Part shown: positions 29,325 through 38,649 of the stretch, piece after piece
Numbering within the stretch: the stretch's first letter is position 1
Layout of the letters: each line of letters begins with the position of its first letter
Assembly (NCBI GenBank): GCA_029251085.1
Contig: JAQXDZ010000059.1
Span: 47,541 to 111,540 of the forward strand
DNA: 64,000 bases
Source of the DNA: Mariniblastus sp.
GTDB taxonomy: Bacteria > Planctomycetota > Planctomycetia > Pirellulales > Pirellulaceae
Reading direction: 5' to 3'
Notes under the pieces: generated by a model
The model's input: only the letters and a program-made list of their open reading frames with translations
Databases searched by the model: none
Told to the model about the DNA's origin: nothing
Made by a program: the position numbers and the translations under genes

Positions 29325-31529
29325 ATGATTGAGAGTGGGAAGCAGCGTAGATCGGTCGGGTTCACAACTAAGATTGTGATTTCATTGTTGCTTGGTTTGG
29401 TTTGCGGATTGTTTTTTGGCGAATCGATTCAGTGGATCAAGTGGGTGGGGGATGCGTTCGTTGGATTGTTGCAGATGGCAGTTTTGCCTTTCGTTGCCGC
29501 ATCACTGATTGTCAACGTTGGACGGTTGTCAGCCGAAACGGGCTGGAAATTGTTGCGAATCTCTTCGTTGGTGCTGTGTGCATTGTGGATGGTAAGTCTC
29601 ATTGCATTGGCCATTTCGATTCAAGCGTTTCCAGTGTGGGATACCGGATCGTTTTATAGTAGTAATTTTAACGAAGTGCCGCCTTCCCAAGATTGGCTTG
29701 AGTTATTTATCCCTGCGAATCCATTCAGTTCGCTGGCCAACAACGCGATTCCCGCGGTGGTTGTTTTTTCGCTGGGGCTGGGGGTGGCGATCATGGCATT
29801 GCCTAACAAATCTCGATTGTTGGAACCACTGGATGTTGCCGTCGACGCTTTGGCAAGACTGAACAAGTTGGTGGTGAAAATGACGCCCGTCGGAATGTTT
29901 GCGATTGTCGCATATACCGCAGGCACTATCGATTTGAATCAACTTAGTTTGATTCAAGGTTATATTCTTACCTACGCGGGATCTTCGATTGTTCTTTGTT
30001 TCGTAGTACTTCCTCTTTTAATCGCGGCAATTACCCCTTATCGATTCGGCGAATTGGTGACTACGTTGCGAGATCCGCTGATTGCAGCATTCGTTATTGG
30101 AAACTCGTTTGTCGTATTGCCGATGATTGTCGAAGCGGTAAAAAAACTGGAAGATGACCATGAACGCGAGGGAGTTGTGGACGCGTTGTCGAGTCCGCAG
30201 CCCGAGTATCTTGTGCCTTTGGCTTATCCGTTTCCAGATTTAGGCCGTATTTTAGGTTTAGTTTTTATCCCATTCGCCGCTTGGTTTTACGGGACTTCGA
30301 TTGATTTGGATCGCTATCCAGTGCTTGCGGGGGTTGGGTTGCTTGGTTCATTTGGCAAGCCAGTCGTTACGATTCCACTGTTGCTAGATGTGGCTGAGCT
30401 TCCGAGTGACATTTTTAATTTGTTTCTGGCATCAGGGGTCATTGCTGCACGGTTTGGCGATTTGATGAAGACAACGCACCTGGTGGCTTTCACCGTGATC
30501 GTTAGCTGTTGCATCAATGGAGTGGTACGGTGGGATTTTCGTAAGTTAGCGTTAGCGGCGACAGTCTCCTGCCTGTTGCTGGCGTTCAATGCAGGTCTTA
30601 TTCGAAGTTATCTCGACGTAAGTTTTGAGGAGCAGTATTCCCGGTCGGATTTGGTTTCCGAGCGTCAGTTGGTCTTTTTCAATGACAGAGTGAAATCAAG
30701 TATCAGCTCTCGAGTTACCTCGGTTCAAGACGGTTTGGCTAGTGGCAATTCAGGCAGCGAGGCTCGATTAGACATGATTCAAGCGCGAGGAGCGTTACGT
30801 GTTGGCTTTGAGTCGGGAAAGATGCCCTTCTCCTATGCCAATGCCGACGGTTCGCTCGTCGGTTTCGATATCGACATGGCCTATTATCTGGCCGCTGACC
30901 TCCAAGTCAGTCTTGAATTTGTTCCGATAAAAATGAGTGAATTGCAAACGCATCTGGAGGCTGGGGAAATCGACATCGCGATGTCCGCCATTGAGGGCAC
31001 GATTGAGCAAGCGATCCAACTACCGGCCGGTTTGCCGTATATGGATGTAACTCTGGCGGTAGTGGTGCCTGATCACAGAAAAAGAGATTTTCGTTCGAAG
31101 GAGGATATCTTAAAGATTCCGGATTTGAAGTTAGCCGTAATTAAAAATAGTTTTTTTGCTGACCGAGTGAAGCGACTGGTTCCGACGGAGTTTGAGGTCG
31201 TCGAATTGAACTCTGCCAGCGAATATTTTGACGGGCGTGATGTAGAGGCCGATGGTATCGTGATGAGTGCCGAGTCAGGATCAGCGTGGACGATGTTGAG
31301 GCCCCAGTTTGCAGTCGCCAATCCGCTTCAGGGTGAAATCCAGGTTCCGATTTACTATCTAACCGCGAGCGATTTTGCGTTTGAGAAGTTTTTGAAAAAC
31401 TGGCTAGCTTTGAAAAAAGCGGATGGAACTTACGGGCGATTGTACGATTACTGGATTCTTGGAATCGACGCTTCTTCGCCTGTGCCTCGTTGGTGCATCC
31501 TGCGCGATGTCTTGGGTTGGCAGGAATAG
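29325..31529 (+). CDS. Cation:dicarboxylate symporter fused to a family 3 solute-binding domain
   Basis: A 734-residue fusion. Residues 1 to about 400 are a DAACS/SDF-family symporter (FTTKIVISLLLGLVCGLFFG, VKMTPVGMFAIVAYTAGTI, LGSFGKPVVTIPLLLDVAELP). An extra hydrophobic segment (LALAATVSCLLLAFNAGL, ~407-425) and a linker follow. From about residue 485 there is a complete SBP3-type binding domain (GALRVGFESGKMPFSYANA, GFDIDMAYYLAADL, AGEIDIAMSAIEGT). The extra segment would put the binding domain in the periplasm. Likely substrates are amino or dicarboxylic acids. The ATG at 29325 follows AAAAGG; a TTG lies 3 bp upstream. Confidence 0.88.
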   Translation: MIESGKQRRSVGFTTKIVISLLLGLVCGLFFGESIQWIKWVGDAFVGLLQMAVLPFVAASLIVNVGRLSAETGWKLLRISSLVLCALWMVSLIALAISIQAFPVWDTGSFYSSNFNEVPPSQDWLELFIPANPFSSLANNAIPAVVVFSLGLGVAIMALPNKSRLLEPLDVAVDALARLNKLVVKMTPVGMFAIVAYTAGTIDLNQLSLIQGYILTYAGSSIVLCFVVLPLLIAAITPYRFGELVTTLRDPLIAAFVIGNSFVVLPMIVEAVKKLEDDHEREGVVDALSSPQPEYLVPLAYPFPDLGRILGLVFIPFAAWFYGTSIDLDRYPVLAGVGLLGSFGKPVVTIPLLLDVAELPSDIFNLFLASGVIAARFGDLMKTTHLVAFTVIVSCCINGVVRWDFRKLALAATVSCLLLAFNAGLIRSYLDVSFEEQYSRSDLVSERQLVFFNDRVKSSISSRVTSVQDGLASGNSGSEARLDMIQARGALRVGFESGKMPFSYANADGSLVGFDIDMAYYLAADLQVSLEFVPIKMSELQTHLEAGEIDIAMSAIEGTIEQAIQLPAGLPYMDVTLAVVVPDHRKRDFRSKEDILKIPDLKLAVIKNSFFADRVKRLVPTEFEVVELNSASEYFDGRDVEADGIVMSAESGSAWTMLRPQFAVANPLQGEIQVPIYYLTASDFAFEKFLKNWLALKKADGTYGRLYDYWILGIDASSPVPRWCILRDVLGWQE

Positions 31530-31606
31530 GGTATTTCAAGGCCTAGGGATGTCGATGGAGTCAAATCGCCATTTCAGTAGATGGACACTAGTGATTGGCT
31601 GAAGAC

Positions 31607-31885
31607 CTAGTTTTCCGCGTCAGCAAAAGGCCTTTTAGCCAGAGCAAAACTAGGGGCAAATTTGTGATTGAAGCGGAGGCAAACTTTTTGACCCTTCTGA
31701 AGCGAATCGTCAATTCGGCAAATTTCAGCCTGATCAATTCGATGCACGTTCTTTTCACAAAACCCCAAGAAATGGTTTTTGTCAGTCGTATCCATGTCGT
31801 TCCAATCGGCTGATCGCATTGGCGAGTGGCCAGAGGGAGTAACCTCAATACCTGAGGGAAGTGATTGCCGCGTTCGCAGAAACAT
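31607..31885 (-). CDS. Possible small gene, 92 residues
   Basis: I do not recognise it. The ATG at 31885 has GGAAAG five bases upstream. The predicted protein is soluble with plausible composition (for example MDTTDKNHFLGFCEKN and KVCLRFNHKFAPSFAL). Two other frames are also open over the same stretch, so this may be chance. It lies between the symporter fusion and the tRNA gene. Confidence 0.35.
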   Translation of the reverse strand: MFLRTRQSLPSGIEVTPSGHSPMRSADWNDMDTTDKNHFLGFCEKNVHRIDQAEICRIDDSLQKGQKVCLRFNHKFAPSFALAKRPFADAEN

Positions 31886-32005
31886 CTAACTTTCCAGTCA
31901 ATTTTGGGTGGGAATGAAACTAATCCATTCACTTCAAGAGAGACGTTTGACTGGTACGATTTGTTAGCTGAAAAATGAAGATCGCGGCATTTTGTTAGAA
32001 TTAAA

Positions 32006-32046
32006 TAAAAAAAGCCAGCAACACACTAGGTTTTGCTGGCTTTTTA
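32006..32046 (-). terminator. Terminator downstream of tRNA-Leu
   Basis: A stem GCCAGCA / TGCTGGC (32014-32020 and 32034-32040), extended by A/T runs on both sides, followed leftward by TTTTTTTATTT. It begins within two bases of the tRNA 3' end. Confidence 0.85.
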
Positions 32047-32047
32047 G

Positions 32048-32131
32048 TACCGGTGAGAGGACTTGAACCTCCACGGGGTTGCCCCCAATGGATTTTGAAT
32101 CCATCGCGTCTGCCAATTCCGCCACACCGGC
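32048..32131 (-). tRNA. tRNA-Leu (anticodon CAA)
   Basis: An 84-nt class II tRNA read leftward. The acceptor stem is GCCGGTG with CACCGGT and discriminator A. The D-arm contains AATTGGCAGACGC. The anticodon stem ATGGA / TCCAT encloses the loop TTCAAAA with anticodon CAA. A long variable arm (GGGGGCAACCCC) and the T-loop GGTTCAAGTCC follow. CCA is not encoded. A terminator follows directly. Confidence 0.95.
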
Positions 32132-32238
32132 GTATTCAATTAGCAGGCTCGAAATTGTAAACAACTCTAAGCCCCATCGACAAGTCCTAACTTTGCTCTC
32201 GGGTGATTTTGAAAACAATCGGAAAGAAAAAAGCGGCC

Positions 32239-35200
32239 TTACGTTCGTAAAGATTCGAGGAGTGGTGTTTTTGAGATAATCCGTGATGCATAAAAACCGA
32301 CAAGCAACCCGACGGCAATGATCACGCTAAACATCAGGCTCAATTCGAGCCATGGGGCGGTCGCGGTGCCAACGAGCCAGTGGGGGATTGTTGTGAAAAG
32401 GGCTGAAAAAATGCCAATGCCCAATCCAATAAGCAGCAGCCAGGCGTTTTCCAATACAACCATTTTTGCCAAAGTGTTGCGTTGGAAGCCAACCGCCCGC
32501 ATCAAGCCAAGCTCTTTTTTACGTTCTAAGACGCTGCGAATTTGGACGGCGGCAAGACCGAAAGTTCCCAGTAATAAACCAAGTGCCCCAAGTGTTTGAA
32601 AGGTACTGATATAAGTGTTTTGAACCGACATGAAGTTGCTCAGTAGTACCTCAGCTGAGCGAGCATCGAATCCCTGATCCCCAAGCCTTTCTTCCAGCAA
32701 AGCAATGTCCGATTCGTCTGACTGTCCTCCGGTAGAAGATTCGCGGATTAAGAAATACTGGTAACCGCCAATGGTTGGAAACGCTTTTTCAAAGTCCTGT
32801 TCCGAGATAATAAGGCTACCTTGGAGAAGTGTGTTTTCTAAAAATCCTACCACCCGAACGTAAATCGACTCTCCCGAGTCATATTCAATTTGCTTAACAG
32901 TATTAAGTATGTAGATCTTCAAGCTGTAGTTAGCTGTGTTCTTGTCGATTACGACCGGGATTGGATCTTCTTCGGTACCTAAATGGGGCTGCGGAGATTC
33001 AAGCAAACGCCACGGGTTTTGTTTTTCTAACTCTGTAGAGGCAAGCGAAGCGCTCCATGCGAAGCGACCTGCTTCACCTTTATCAAATTCCTGAATGAAC
33101 TGAGGATTCACGCCGAGGATTCGAGGCTGGGAGGATTGGTATAAGTTGTTGCAGCTTGCATCCTCGCCCGGTTTGAGTCGTAAGGCAGAAATCTCGGTTC
33201 CTTCACGCAACTTGTTTTCTGCTCCGAGTGCAAGCTCCTGGCCTTCAGGGTTATTTAAATCGTAATAGATGGGTTGGCTACTTTGGGCAACCCATTCGAA
33301 ACCGCCCGTGCCACGCTCAGAGGGGGTTAAGCGAAATGAGCTGACGGCGGCAATTAAAAAACAGGCCACCGCGACTAACCCAATCGTCAGAGTGCTGCGA
33401 AGGGGATTTCTTTGGAAGCTCATGATTGCCAGGCGGGAAAGGTTTAAGCGCCCGGATGAATGGGCTTTGATGGATCTCTTAAAGGTTCGATAAACCGACA
33501 TTAGAAGTGAAGCGAGGATCATAAATCCTGCGCCTAAGAACGCACCCGCCTGCGCTTCCCCCGCTAGTTGTGTTGCGGCAGCGGTGAGGCCAACGGCGGT
33601 TAATGCGAGGATGCCAATGATCATCAGGCCTGTGCTGCGTCTCTTTGATGATTGATTTCCAAGTGACTCTAGTTGGCCGCTGATGAGTAAATGAACTGGC
33701 TGATTGCGAGTTCTTCTCAAAGCCCAGGCAATCGTCAGAATGCAGATGATTAACCCACTGAAAAAACCGATACTGAGGCTTAGTGGTGAAATGTGAATGC
33801 TCAAAAACGGCCTGGAAATTGCGCCCACCCACCATGTTTTGAGGCCAAAGATCATGAGCCATGCGTACCCCATTCCTAGTGAGACACCGATCACGGCTCC
33901 AAGGCAAGAGACGGATGCCATCTCGTAAAGACAGATTCGACGAATCTGGTTTTGTGGAAACCCGAGAGCCTTTAGCAATCCCAGTTCACTTGCCCGCTGC
34001 TGCAATCCGAGTCGGAACAGCAAGGAAACCAATATTAAAGCCGCGCCAATCACAAACATGCTCAAGGCAAGGAACAAGAAATCAAACGGCGTCGAGCCCG
34101 AGGAGGCGTCAATTCCCTGCTGTTTTATTTGAACTAAGTGAAGCCCAAGTTTTGCATCGTCGTCGATAAATTGAGCCAAAAGCGTCTCTGACACCTCTTC
34201 GCTGGAACCTGCGGAAATCGGGATGCGAAAACTCGTGATGTTTCCAAAACGACTGTCCCACAGTTCTTGACCCATCGCGAGCGAGACGAATGCTTTAGGT
34301 GTCGTTCTGTGGTTTCCCCAGTAATCGTCATCTTGGGGTCTGATTTTGCCTGCCGTGTCGAACGGTAGATCCCAGTTTTCGATTGATTGCGCATCAGTCA
34401 CTCCGGGGACTTCGGGAGTTAAATTTGGATCGTTTGCCAGGGTCGGACGCTGTTTGAATTCTGCGGGACTGACCTGACCGCGACGAGAGACTCGAAACGC
34501 TTTATCTGGTTCGGTAAGTTTTGCAATGTCGACGACAGTGAGTTCCACTGAATTTTCTTTTTGAGCCCCGTGAGTTGTCTCCGGTTCAAAGAATGTTACG
34601 ACGACAGAGTCTCCTTTCGTCGCATTGAGGTCGTCGGCTGCCCATTGGTTTAGGACGATCTCATTGGCTTTGATCGGCTGAACGGGATCGCCCGTGAGCG
34701 CGGAGAGCGGTGCAAATGTATTGTCAAAATCAACTGCAGCAACCATGGAGAACGGGATTCCGGAATCCGTTTCCGATTTGCGAATATCGTTTGCGAGGTA
34801 GGTGAAGATTGGCATGGCGGTTGGAAAGGCCGTAGCCGTAGATTTTGCTACTTCGTCACTCAGGACGAGGCGATCAGAAGAAAGGCTCCAGTAATCGAAA
34901 ACCGTCTCATCTCCACTCTCTCCTGAAAATGTCTGTGTGGCGCGTTTGAGAGATAGTCCATAGTCTTCGAGCGAGGGCCGAAGAGATTGTCGCAGTTGCT
35001 CCGAATCCATTTCAGTGGGGAGAGCTTTCCCTTTTCCGCTAATCAAGATTAGGTTGGCTTGAGCGGGATCGGATTTATGCTGGAGTACCGAGCGGGCGAG
35101 CGAATCTTGCAGCAACTGGATCGACACATAAACGTTGTAGGGGTCGGCTTGAGATGGATAGAGTCCGAACCTGCCAAGTCCTGACATTGGTAAAATTTGA

Positions 35201-35787
35201 ATGACTTTCAAATCGACGATACTCTCGATTAAATCACTCTTTTTACCGAGAGCGCTGTCTGCGGGCAGCTGGTTTCGTTTCGGAATCCGAACCGTAATTC
35301 TGGCGTCTCCGGATTCGACCTCGGAATTACTGATTTGGAGGTCGTCAGCTACGGCCTGATTGATGATGATGCTATCTTCATCGAGCTCTTTCCGAATCAG
35401 TGCGCCATTTTGTTCAAATTCCCAGAATTGTGGCGTGATCCCGAGGACGGTAACTTGCCCCGCTCGAAGTTTGGAATTGGTTGCGTTTTGGACGGTGCCA
35501 CCCGGGAATAAAATCGCCGGGCTTGCCTGAGTATAGTTTTCTTTAAACTCAGTTGTTTCGCTAAGCGTTTCAGCGAGCGATTGACCGAAGAAGCCATCGG
35601 AAAGCAATATTTCGTCGATCATGCCAAGGCGTTCGAGCGTAAGTTCGCGGAGGCTGTTCCGCATACTGTCGCCGACAATTAGGGCGCCGGTCAGTACAGC
35701 GGTTGCGGCCGCTACACCCAGCGCAATCGCTAGGTTGGTGCGACGAAAGTAGAACAGACTCTTGATTGCGATTTGCCAACGATTCAT
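32239..35787 (-). CDS. Large FtsX-family ABC transporter permease
   Basis: A 1182-residue membrane protein. A membrane segment at the N-terminus (LAIALGVAAATAVLTGALIV) is followed by a large MacB-like extracytoplasmic domain. A first FtsX-type bundle comes next (FLFLALSMFVIGAALILVSL), then a second extracytoplasmic region, and a C-terminal FtsX bundle (LGALGLLLGTFGLAAVQIRS) with the GLMRAVGF coupling motif. The ATG at 35787 overlaps the ATPase stop codon (ATGA), which fixes the start and shows translational coupling. It is probably a lipoprotein- or lipid-handling exporter; the cargo is unknown. Confidence 0.88.
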   Translation of the reverse strand: MNRWQIAIKSLFYFRRTNLAIALGVAAATAVLTGALIVGDSMRNSLRELTLERLGMIDEILLSDGFFGQSLAETLSETTEFKENYTQASPAILFPGGTVQNATNSKLRAGQVTVLGITPQFWEFEQNGALIRKELDEDSIIINQAVADDLQISNSEVESGDARITVRIPKRNQLPADSALGKKSDLIESIVDLKVIQILPMSGLGRFGLYPSQADPYNVYVSIQLLQDSLARSVLQHKSDPAQANLILISGKGKALPTEMDSEQLRQSLRPSLEDYGLSLKRATQTFSGESGDETVFDYWSLSSDRLVLSDEVAKSTATAFPTAMPIFTYLANDIRKSETDSGIPFSMVAAVDFDNTFAPLSALTGDPVQPIKANEIVLNQWAADDLNATKGDSVVVTFFEPETTHGAQKENSVELTVVDIAKLTEPDKAFRVSRRGQVSPAEFKQRPTLANDPNLTPEVPGVTDAQSIENWDLPFDTAGKIRPQDDDYWGNHRTTPKAFVSLAMGQELWDSRFGNITSFRIPISAGSSEEVSETLLAQFIDDDAKLGLHLVQIKQQGIDASSGSTPFDFLFLALSMFVIGAALILVSLLFRLGLQQRASELGLLKALGFPQNQIRRICLYEMASVSCLGAVIGVSLGMGYAWLMIFGLKTWWVGAISRPFLSIHISPLSLSIGFFSGLIICILTIAWALRRTRNQPVHLLISGQLESLGNQSSKRRSTGLMIIGILALTAVGLTAAATQLAGEAQAGAFLGAGFMILASLLMSVYRTFKRSIKAHSSGRLNLSRLAIMSFQRNPLRSTLTIGLVAVACFLIAAVSSFRLTPSERGTGGFEWVAQSSQPIYYDLNNPEGQELALGAENKLREGTEISALRLKPGEDASCNNLYQSSQPRILGVNPQFIQEFDKGEAGRFAWSASLASTELEKQNPWRLLESPQPHLGTEEDPIPVVIDKNTANYSLKIYILNTVKQIEYDSGESIYVRVVGFLENTLLQGSLIISEQDFEKAFPTIGGYQYFLIRESSTGGQSDESDIALLEERLGDQGFDARSAEVLLSNFMSVQNTYISTFQTLGALGLLLGTFGLAAVQIRSVLERKKELGLMRAVGFQRNTLAKMVVLENAWLLLIGLGIGIFSALFTTIPHWLVGTATAPWLELSLMFSVIIAVGLLVGFYASRIISKTPLLESLRT

Positions 35788-36458
35788 ACGGTTGCAAACC
35801 TCCCGTCGACCAATCGCATTTGATTTTGAAAAACCGAGGCTAATTTTGAAGAGTGGGTGACACAAATTAAAATCATGTTGTGTTGGCTTTGAAGATCGAG
35901 CAAGAGTTGGCCAGTCTTCTCGGCATTCGCTTGATCGAGGCTACCCGTTGGCTCGTCTGCCAATAGCAAAATTGGCTCTTGGATTAAGGCTCGAGCTACG
36001 GCAACCCGTTGTCGCTCGCCGCCGGACAAGGCTGCTGGCCGGTGATCAAGTCGATCGGAGAGACCAACTGAATCAAGCAGGTCTTTGCCGCGTTGAATCG
36101 AATTGGAATCGGTCTCGCCGGTGGCAACCATAGGTAGAAGCACATTTTCGAGAGCAGTCAGTTGTGGAAGTAAATGGTGTTCTTGGAAAATAAATCCAAT
36201 GTTCTCGTTCCGAAATTGGGCGAGTTGATTTTCATTAAGTTCAGTGAAATCGCTGCCCATTAAACTAACACTACCAGAGGTGGGCGAATCTAGTGTTCCT
36301 GCGATATGGAGAAACGTACTTTTACCGCTACCGCTGTCACCGATGACTGCCATGTTTTGGCCTCGATCAAGTTCGATAGAGATCCCGTCAAGGATTCGCA
36401 GTGGGCCTGTTGGGGTGTCGAATTCTTTGGTTACTGCGTTGGCAACAAAATCGGGCAT
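35784..36458 (-). CDS. LolD/MacB-type ABC transporter ATPase
   Basis: A 224-residue ATPase with Walker A GDSGSGKSTFLHIAGTLD, a Q-loop in NIGFIFQEHHLLPQLTALEN, the signature LSGGERQRVAVARAL, and Walker B ILLLADEPTGSLD. The FQEHHLLPQLTALENVLLP segment is typical of LolD/MacB/FtsE proteins that partner FtsX-family permeases. It is the first gene of a two-gene unit with the overlapping permease. Confidence 0.93.
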   Translation of the reverse strand: MPDFVANAVTKEFDTPTGPLRILDGISIELDRGQNMAVIGDSGSGKSTFLHIAGTLDSPTSGSVSLMGSDFTELNENQLAQFRNENIGFIFQEHHLLPQLTALENVLLPMVATGETDSNSIQRGKDLLDSVGLSDRLDHRPAALSGGERQRVAVARALIQEPILLLADEPTGSLDQANAEKTGQLLLDLQSQHNMILICVTHSSKLASVFQNQMRLVDGRFATV

Positions 36459-36616
36459 GGATGCCCTCCATTGGATGGGTTTACCGGTTTTTGATAATTG
36501 GTCTCAACGTTCGACCGAGTCCGTGGGGTCAGCGATGGATTGCTGGTTGTGTGCTGGGTTCAGTTGAGATCGACACTGTGAGATGTTGATAAACTGAGTG
36601 GGCAGCTTCCTGAATT

Positions 36617-37555
36617 CTAATGGTTCTCAAGAAGAGCCATACACCCCAGTCCGTAAAATGAATATTCGACATCGTGAGCCGTGTCCCAGGCTGCCGCCTG
36701 AAAACCGCCTTCGGACCGTTGCATTGATTCCACGAACCGGCGGTACGACGCAATGTCTATTTCCTCGAACGCATCGAGGTCAATTAAAGTTAGAGCTCCG
36801 GTGAAAGAACTTAAGAGATCCGCGATTGGAATCCGGGTGTTGGCCCGAAGCCCACCTTCATCAGTTTGCATCTCAACCAGGAAATCGAGGGTGGTAGCAA
36901 CCAATTCTGGGTCTTTTGATTCGTCAATCGCATCGAGAATGAGAAGGCTGGCAACGGCTGCTGCCGTTGGATTGGTTCCCGGTCGTTTGCTGACCCTGAT
37001 CTCGTGCCAACCGCCATCGGCATCGCGTCTCGAATCTAGAAATTCGATCGCCATTTCCGGGTTGGGAATTGGGCATTCGATTAGTTGTAACACCAGTAGG
37101 ACTAGAAACGTGTGATAGGTGCTTCCTGCATTGCCCTCGGGAGCTTTGGCATAGCCGCCATCCTCTCGCCGGAGGGTTTCGAGAAACGTGGCCACCTGAG
37201 TACGCCAGCTTGGGTCGGCGTCGCTGAAAATGTCTTTTCCGGATGAAACTTTTAAGAGATTGGCGGCGTAAAAAAGCGAGAAAAAATCGACGATCGTTTG
37301 GCGAGATGAAAGCTGTGGTTTGAGGTATGACTCGATGCGATCGGCAACGTCTCCATAGAGTTCGCCGAGAATGGAGAGTCCTCGCATCGCGAAAGTTGTG
37401 TAATAAAGATCGCTCCCCCCTTCCCTGCCGGAAAACCCACCATCGGGTTGTTGTGCGGAGAGGAAGTAATTTTTGTGGAGTTCACGGGTCTCTGGTGAGA
37501 GTTTGCCAACGCCCTGAGCCAGTCGAACCGTTAGGTTTTGCAAATAGACTGACAT
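36617..37555 (-). CDS. Prenyltransferase beta-subunit-like repeat protein
   Basis: A 312-residue alpha/alpha-toroid protein with at least five QW-like repeats: AQQPDGGFSG, RREDGGYAK, RDADGGWHEI, QTDEGGLRA and QRSEGGFQAA. The overall pattern resembles the beta subunit of Rab geranylgeranyltransferase, and it shares a fold with terpene cyclases. No DxDD cyclase motif and no alpha-subunit gene are visible, and I cannot confirm zinc ligands, so the activity is open. It follows the thioesterase gene by 27 bp and precedes the ABC genes by 158 bp. Confidence 0.78.
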   Translation of the reverse strand: MSVYLQNLTVRLAQGVGKLSPETRELHKNYFLSAQQPDGGFSGREGGSDLYYTTFAMRGLSILGELYGDVADRIESYLKPQLSSRQTIVDFFSLFYAANLLKVSSGKDIFSDADPSWRTQVATFLETLRREDGGYAKAPEGNAGSTYHTFLVLLVLQLIECPIPNPEMAIEFLDSRRDADGGWHEIRVSKRPGTNPTAAAVASLLILDAIDESKDPELVATTLDFLVEMQTDEGGLRANTRIPIADLLSSFTGALTLIDLDAFEEIDIASYRRFVESMQRSEGGFQAAAWDTAHDVEYSFYGLGCMALLENH

Positions 37556-37582
37556 GGAAATTAAGTCTCTTTTAACAAAAAG

Positions 37583-38017
37583 CTAGGACTGTTGTGGAGC
37601 TGCAAGAAATGGTTTGATCGCGTTGACGAATTCAACGGGAGTCTCGACCGACTGGGGACGTTCTCCGTGTTTCATTAAACAACAAACGACGGTGATGGAA
37701 CCGTCTGCGACCGGGGTTTCATCACGAAGAAAACGAAAGCCGTAGGTGATACTTTTGGTTCCGATTTTTTCGACGACTACTTCAATGTCGATCACTTCCT
37801 CGAAGCGGATAGAGACGCGATAGTCGCAGGTCGCACTTACTCGGGGAAAGCTAATGTCACGTCCGTCGATGTTGCACATCACCCCGAGATTGAGACTGCG
37901 AAGCAATGCGTGTTCTGCCTGTTCCATGTAGGCAAAGAAGTTAGAAAAGTGCACAATGCCCGCCATATCGGTCTCGCGAAACTCAACTCTTCGTTTCGTT
38001 TTAAACACTTCCGACAT
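37583..38017 (-). CDS. Acyl-CoA thioesterase, 4HBT hotdog family
   Basis: About 144 residues. RRVEFRETDMAGIVHFSNFF carries the catalytic aspartate (D-x-A-G-I-V-x-x-x-x-Y/F) of YbgC/4-hydroxybenzoyl-CoA-type thioesterases. I chose the ATG at 38017 because it has GAGG five bases upstream and because a start at 38080 would lie inside the S18 terminator. It hydrolyses acyl-CoA thioesters in the cytoplasm; chain length is unknown. It is probably co-transcribed with the prenyltransferase-like gene. Confidence 0.88.
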   Translation of the reverse strand: MSEVFKTKRRVEFRETDMAGIVHFSNFFAYMEQAEHALLRSLNLGVMCNIDGRDISFPRVSATCDYRVSIRFEEVIDIEVVVEKIGTKSITYGFRFLRDETPVADGSITVVCCLMKHGERPQSVETPVEFVNAIKPFLAAPQQS

Positions 38018-38063
38018 ACTGGCCTCGCGTGTAAGGGCGGTAGGGGCACTCAACTTAAAATTC

Positions 38064-38096
38064 AAAAAAAAACCTGCCATGAATGATCGGCAGGTT
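38064..38096 (-). terminator. Terminator of rpsR
   Basis: An 8-bp perfect stem AACCTGCC / GGCAGGTT with a 10-base loop, followed leftward by a run of T. It lies 64 bp after the S18 stop codon. Confidence 0.88.
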
Positions 38097-38159
38097 TGGC
38101 TGTTTAATTGTTCAGTGGTGTGCGATACCCGGAGTGGGAATCGGGCACTCCGGCATGGA

Positions 38160-38420
38160 CTAGTCGCCCTTGAAGGGAAGTAAAGCCATGAAGCGGGCGC
38201 GCTTGATTGATTCAGTCACCGCGTGCTGACTGATTGCTGTGCAGCCGGTTTTGCGGCGTCCAACAATCCGTCCGTGGCGGTTGATCAATTTCTTGAGTAG
38301 TTCGACGTCTTTGTAATCGACGTACATCGGACGCGGGCGTTCACCGTCTACGTACAGCGGATCTCTCCTTGCTGTTCGGGTTTTCGCTTTAACCTTACGA
38401 CGTGTGGTTTTTCTTCGCAT
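38160..38420 (-). CDS. rpsR: 30S ribosomal protein S18
   Basis: About 86 residues with a basic N-terminus (MRRKTTRRKVKAK) and the S18 core: VDYKDVELLKKLINRHGRIV, RRKTGCTAISQHAVTESIKR and ARFMALLPF. It binds with S6 in the 30S platform. The ATG at 38420 gives the usual length; a TTG at 38465 would add 15 acidic residues and looks unlikely. It stands alone, not next to rpsF or rplI as in many bacteria. Confidence 0.93.
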   Translation of the reverse strand: MRRKTTRRKVKAKTRTARRDPLYVDGERPRPMYVDYKDVELLKKLINRHGRIVGRRKTGCTAISQHAVTESIKRARFMALLPFKGD

Positions 38421-38649
38421 TTTCGCCAATTGACCGATAGCCTCGTCTAAATCTATTTCCAACAAAAATTGGACGGGTTCGAATTACGAAACCGTCCGTA
38501 GCTCGGATATTATGCAAATTTGTCGGTTTATCGCAAGGCATTAATTTAAAGTCTTTGCGAGAGACCGGAGGTTTTGTTCAATTTTACTCGTTATACTGTG
38601 TCTTTTCGGGGTCTGCCGTAGTAATTCAGAATAACGAGTAAGTGTTTTT

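Noticed and set aside
31964..32218. Minus-strand open frame containing AGVAELADAMDSKSIGGNPV
   Set aside because: It is the translation of the tRNA-Leu gene, a well-known false ORF.
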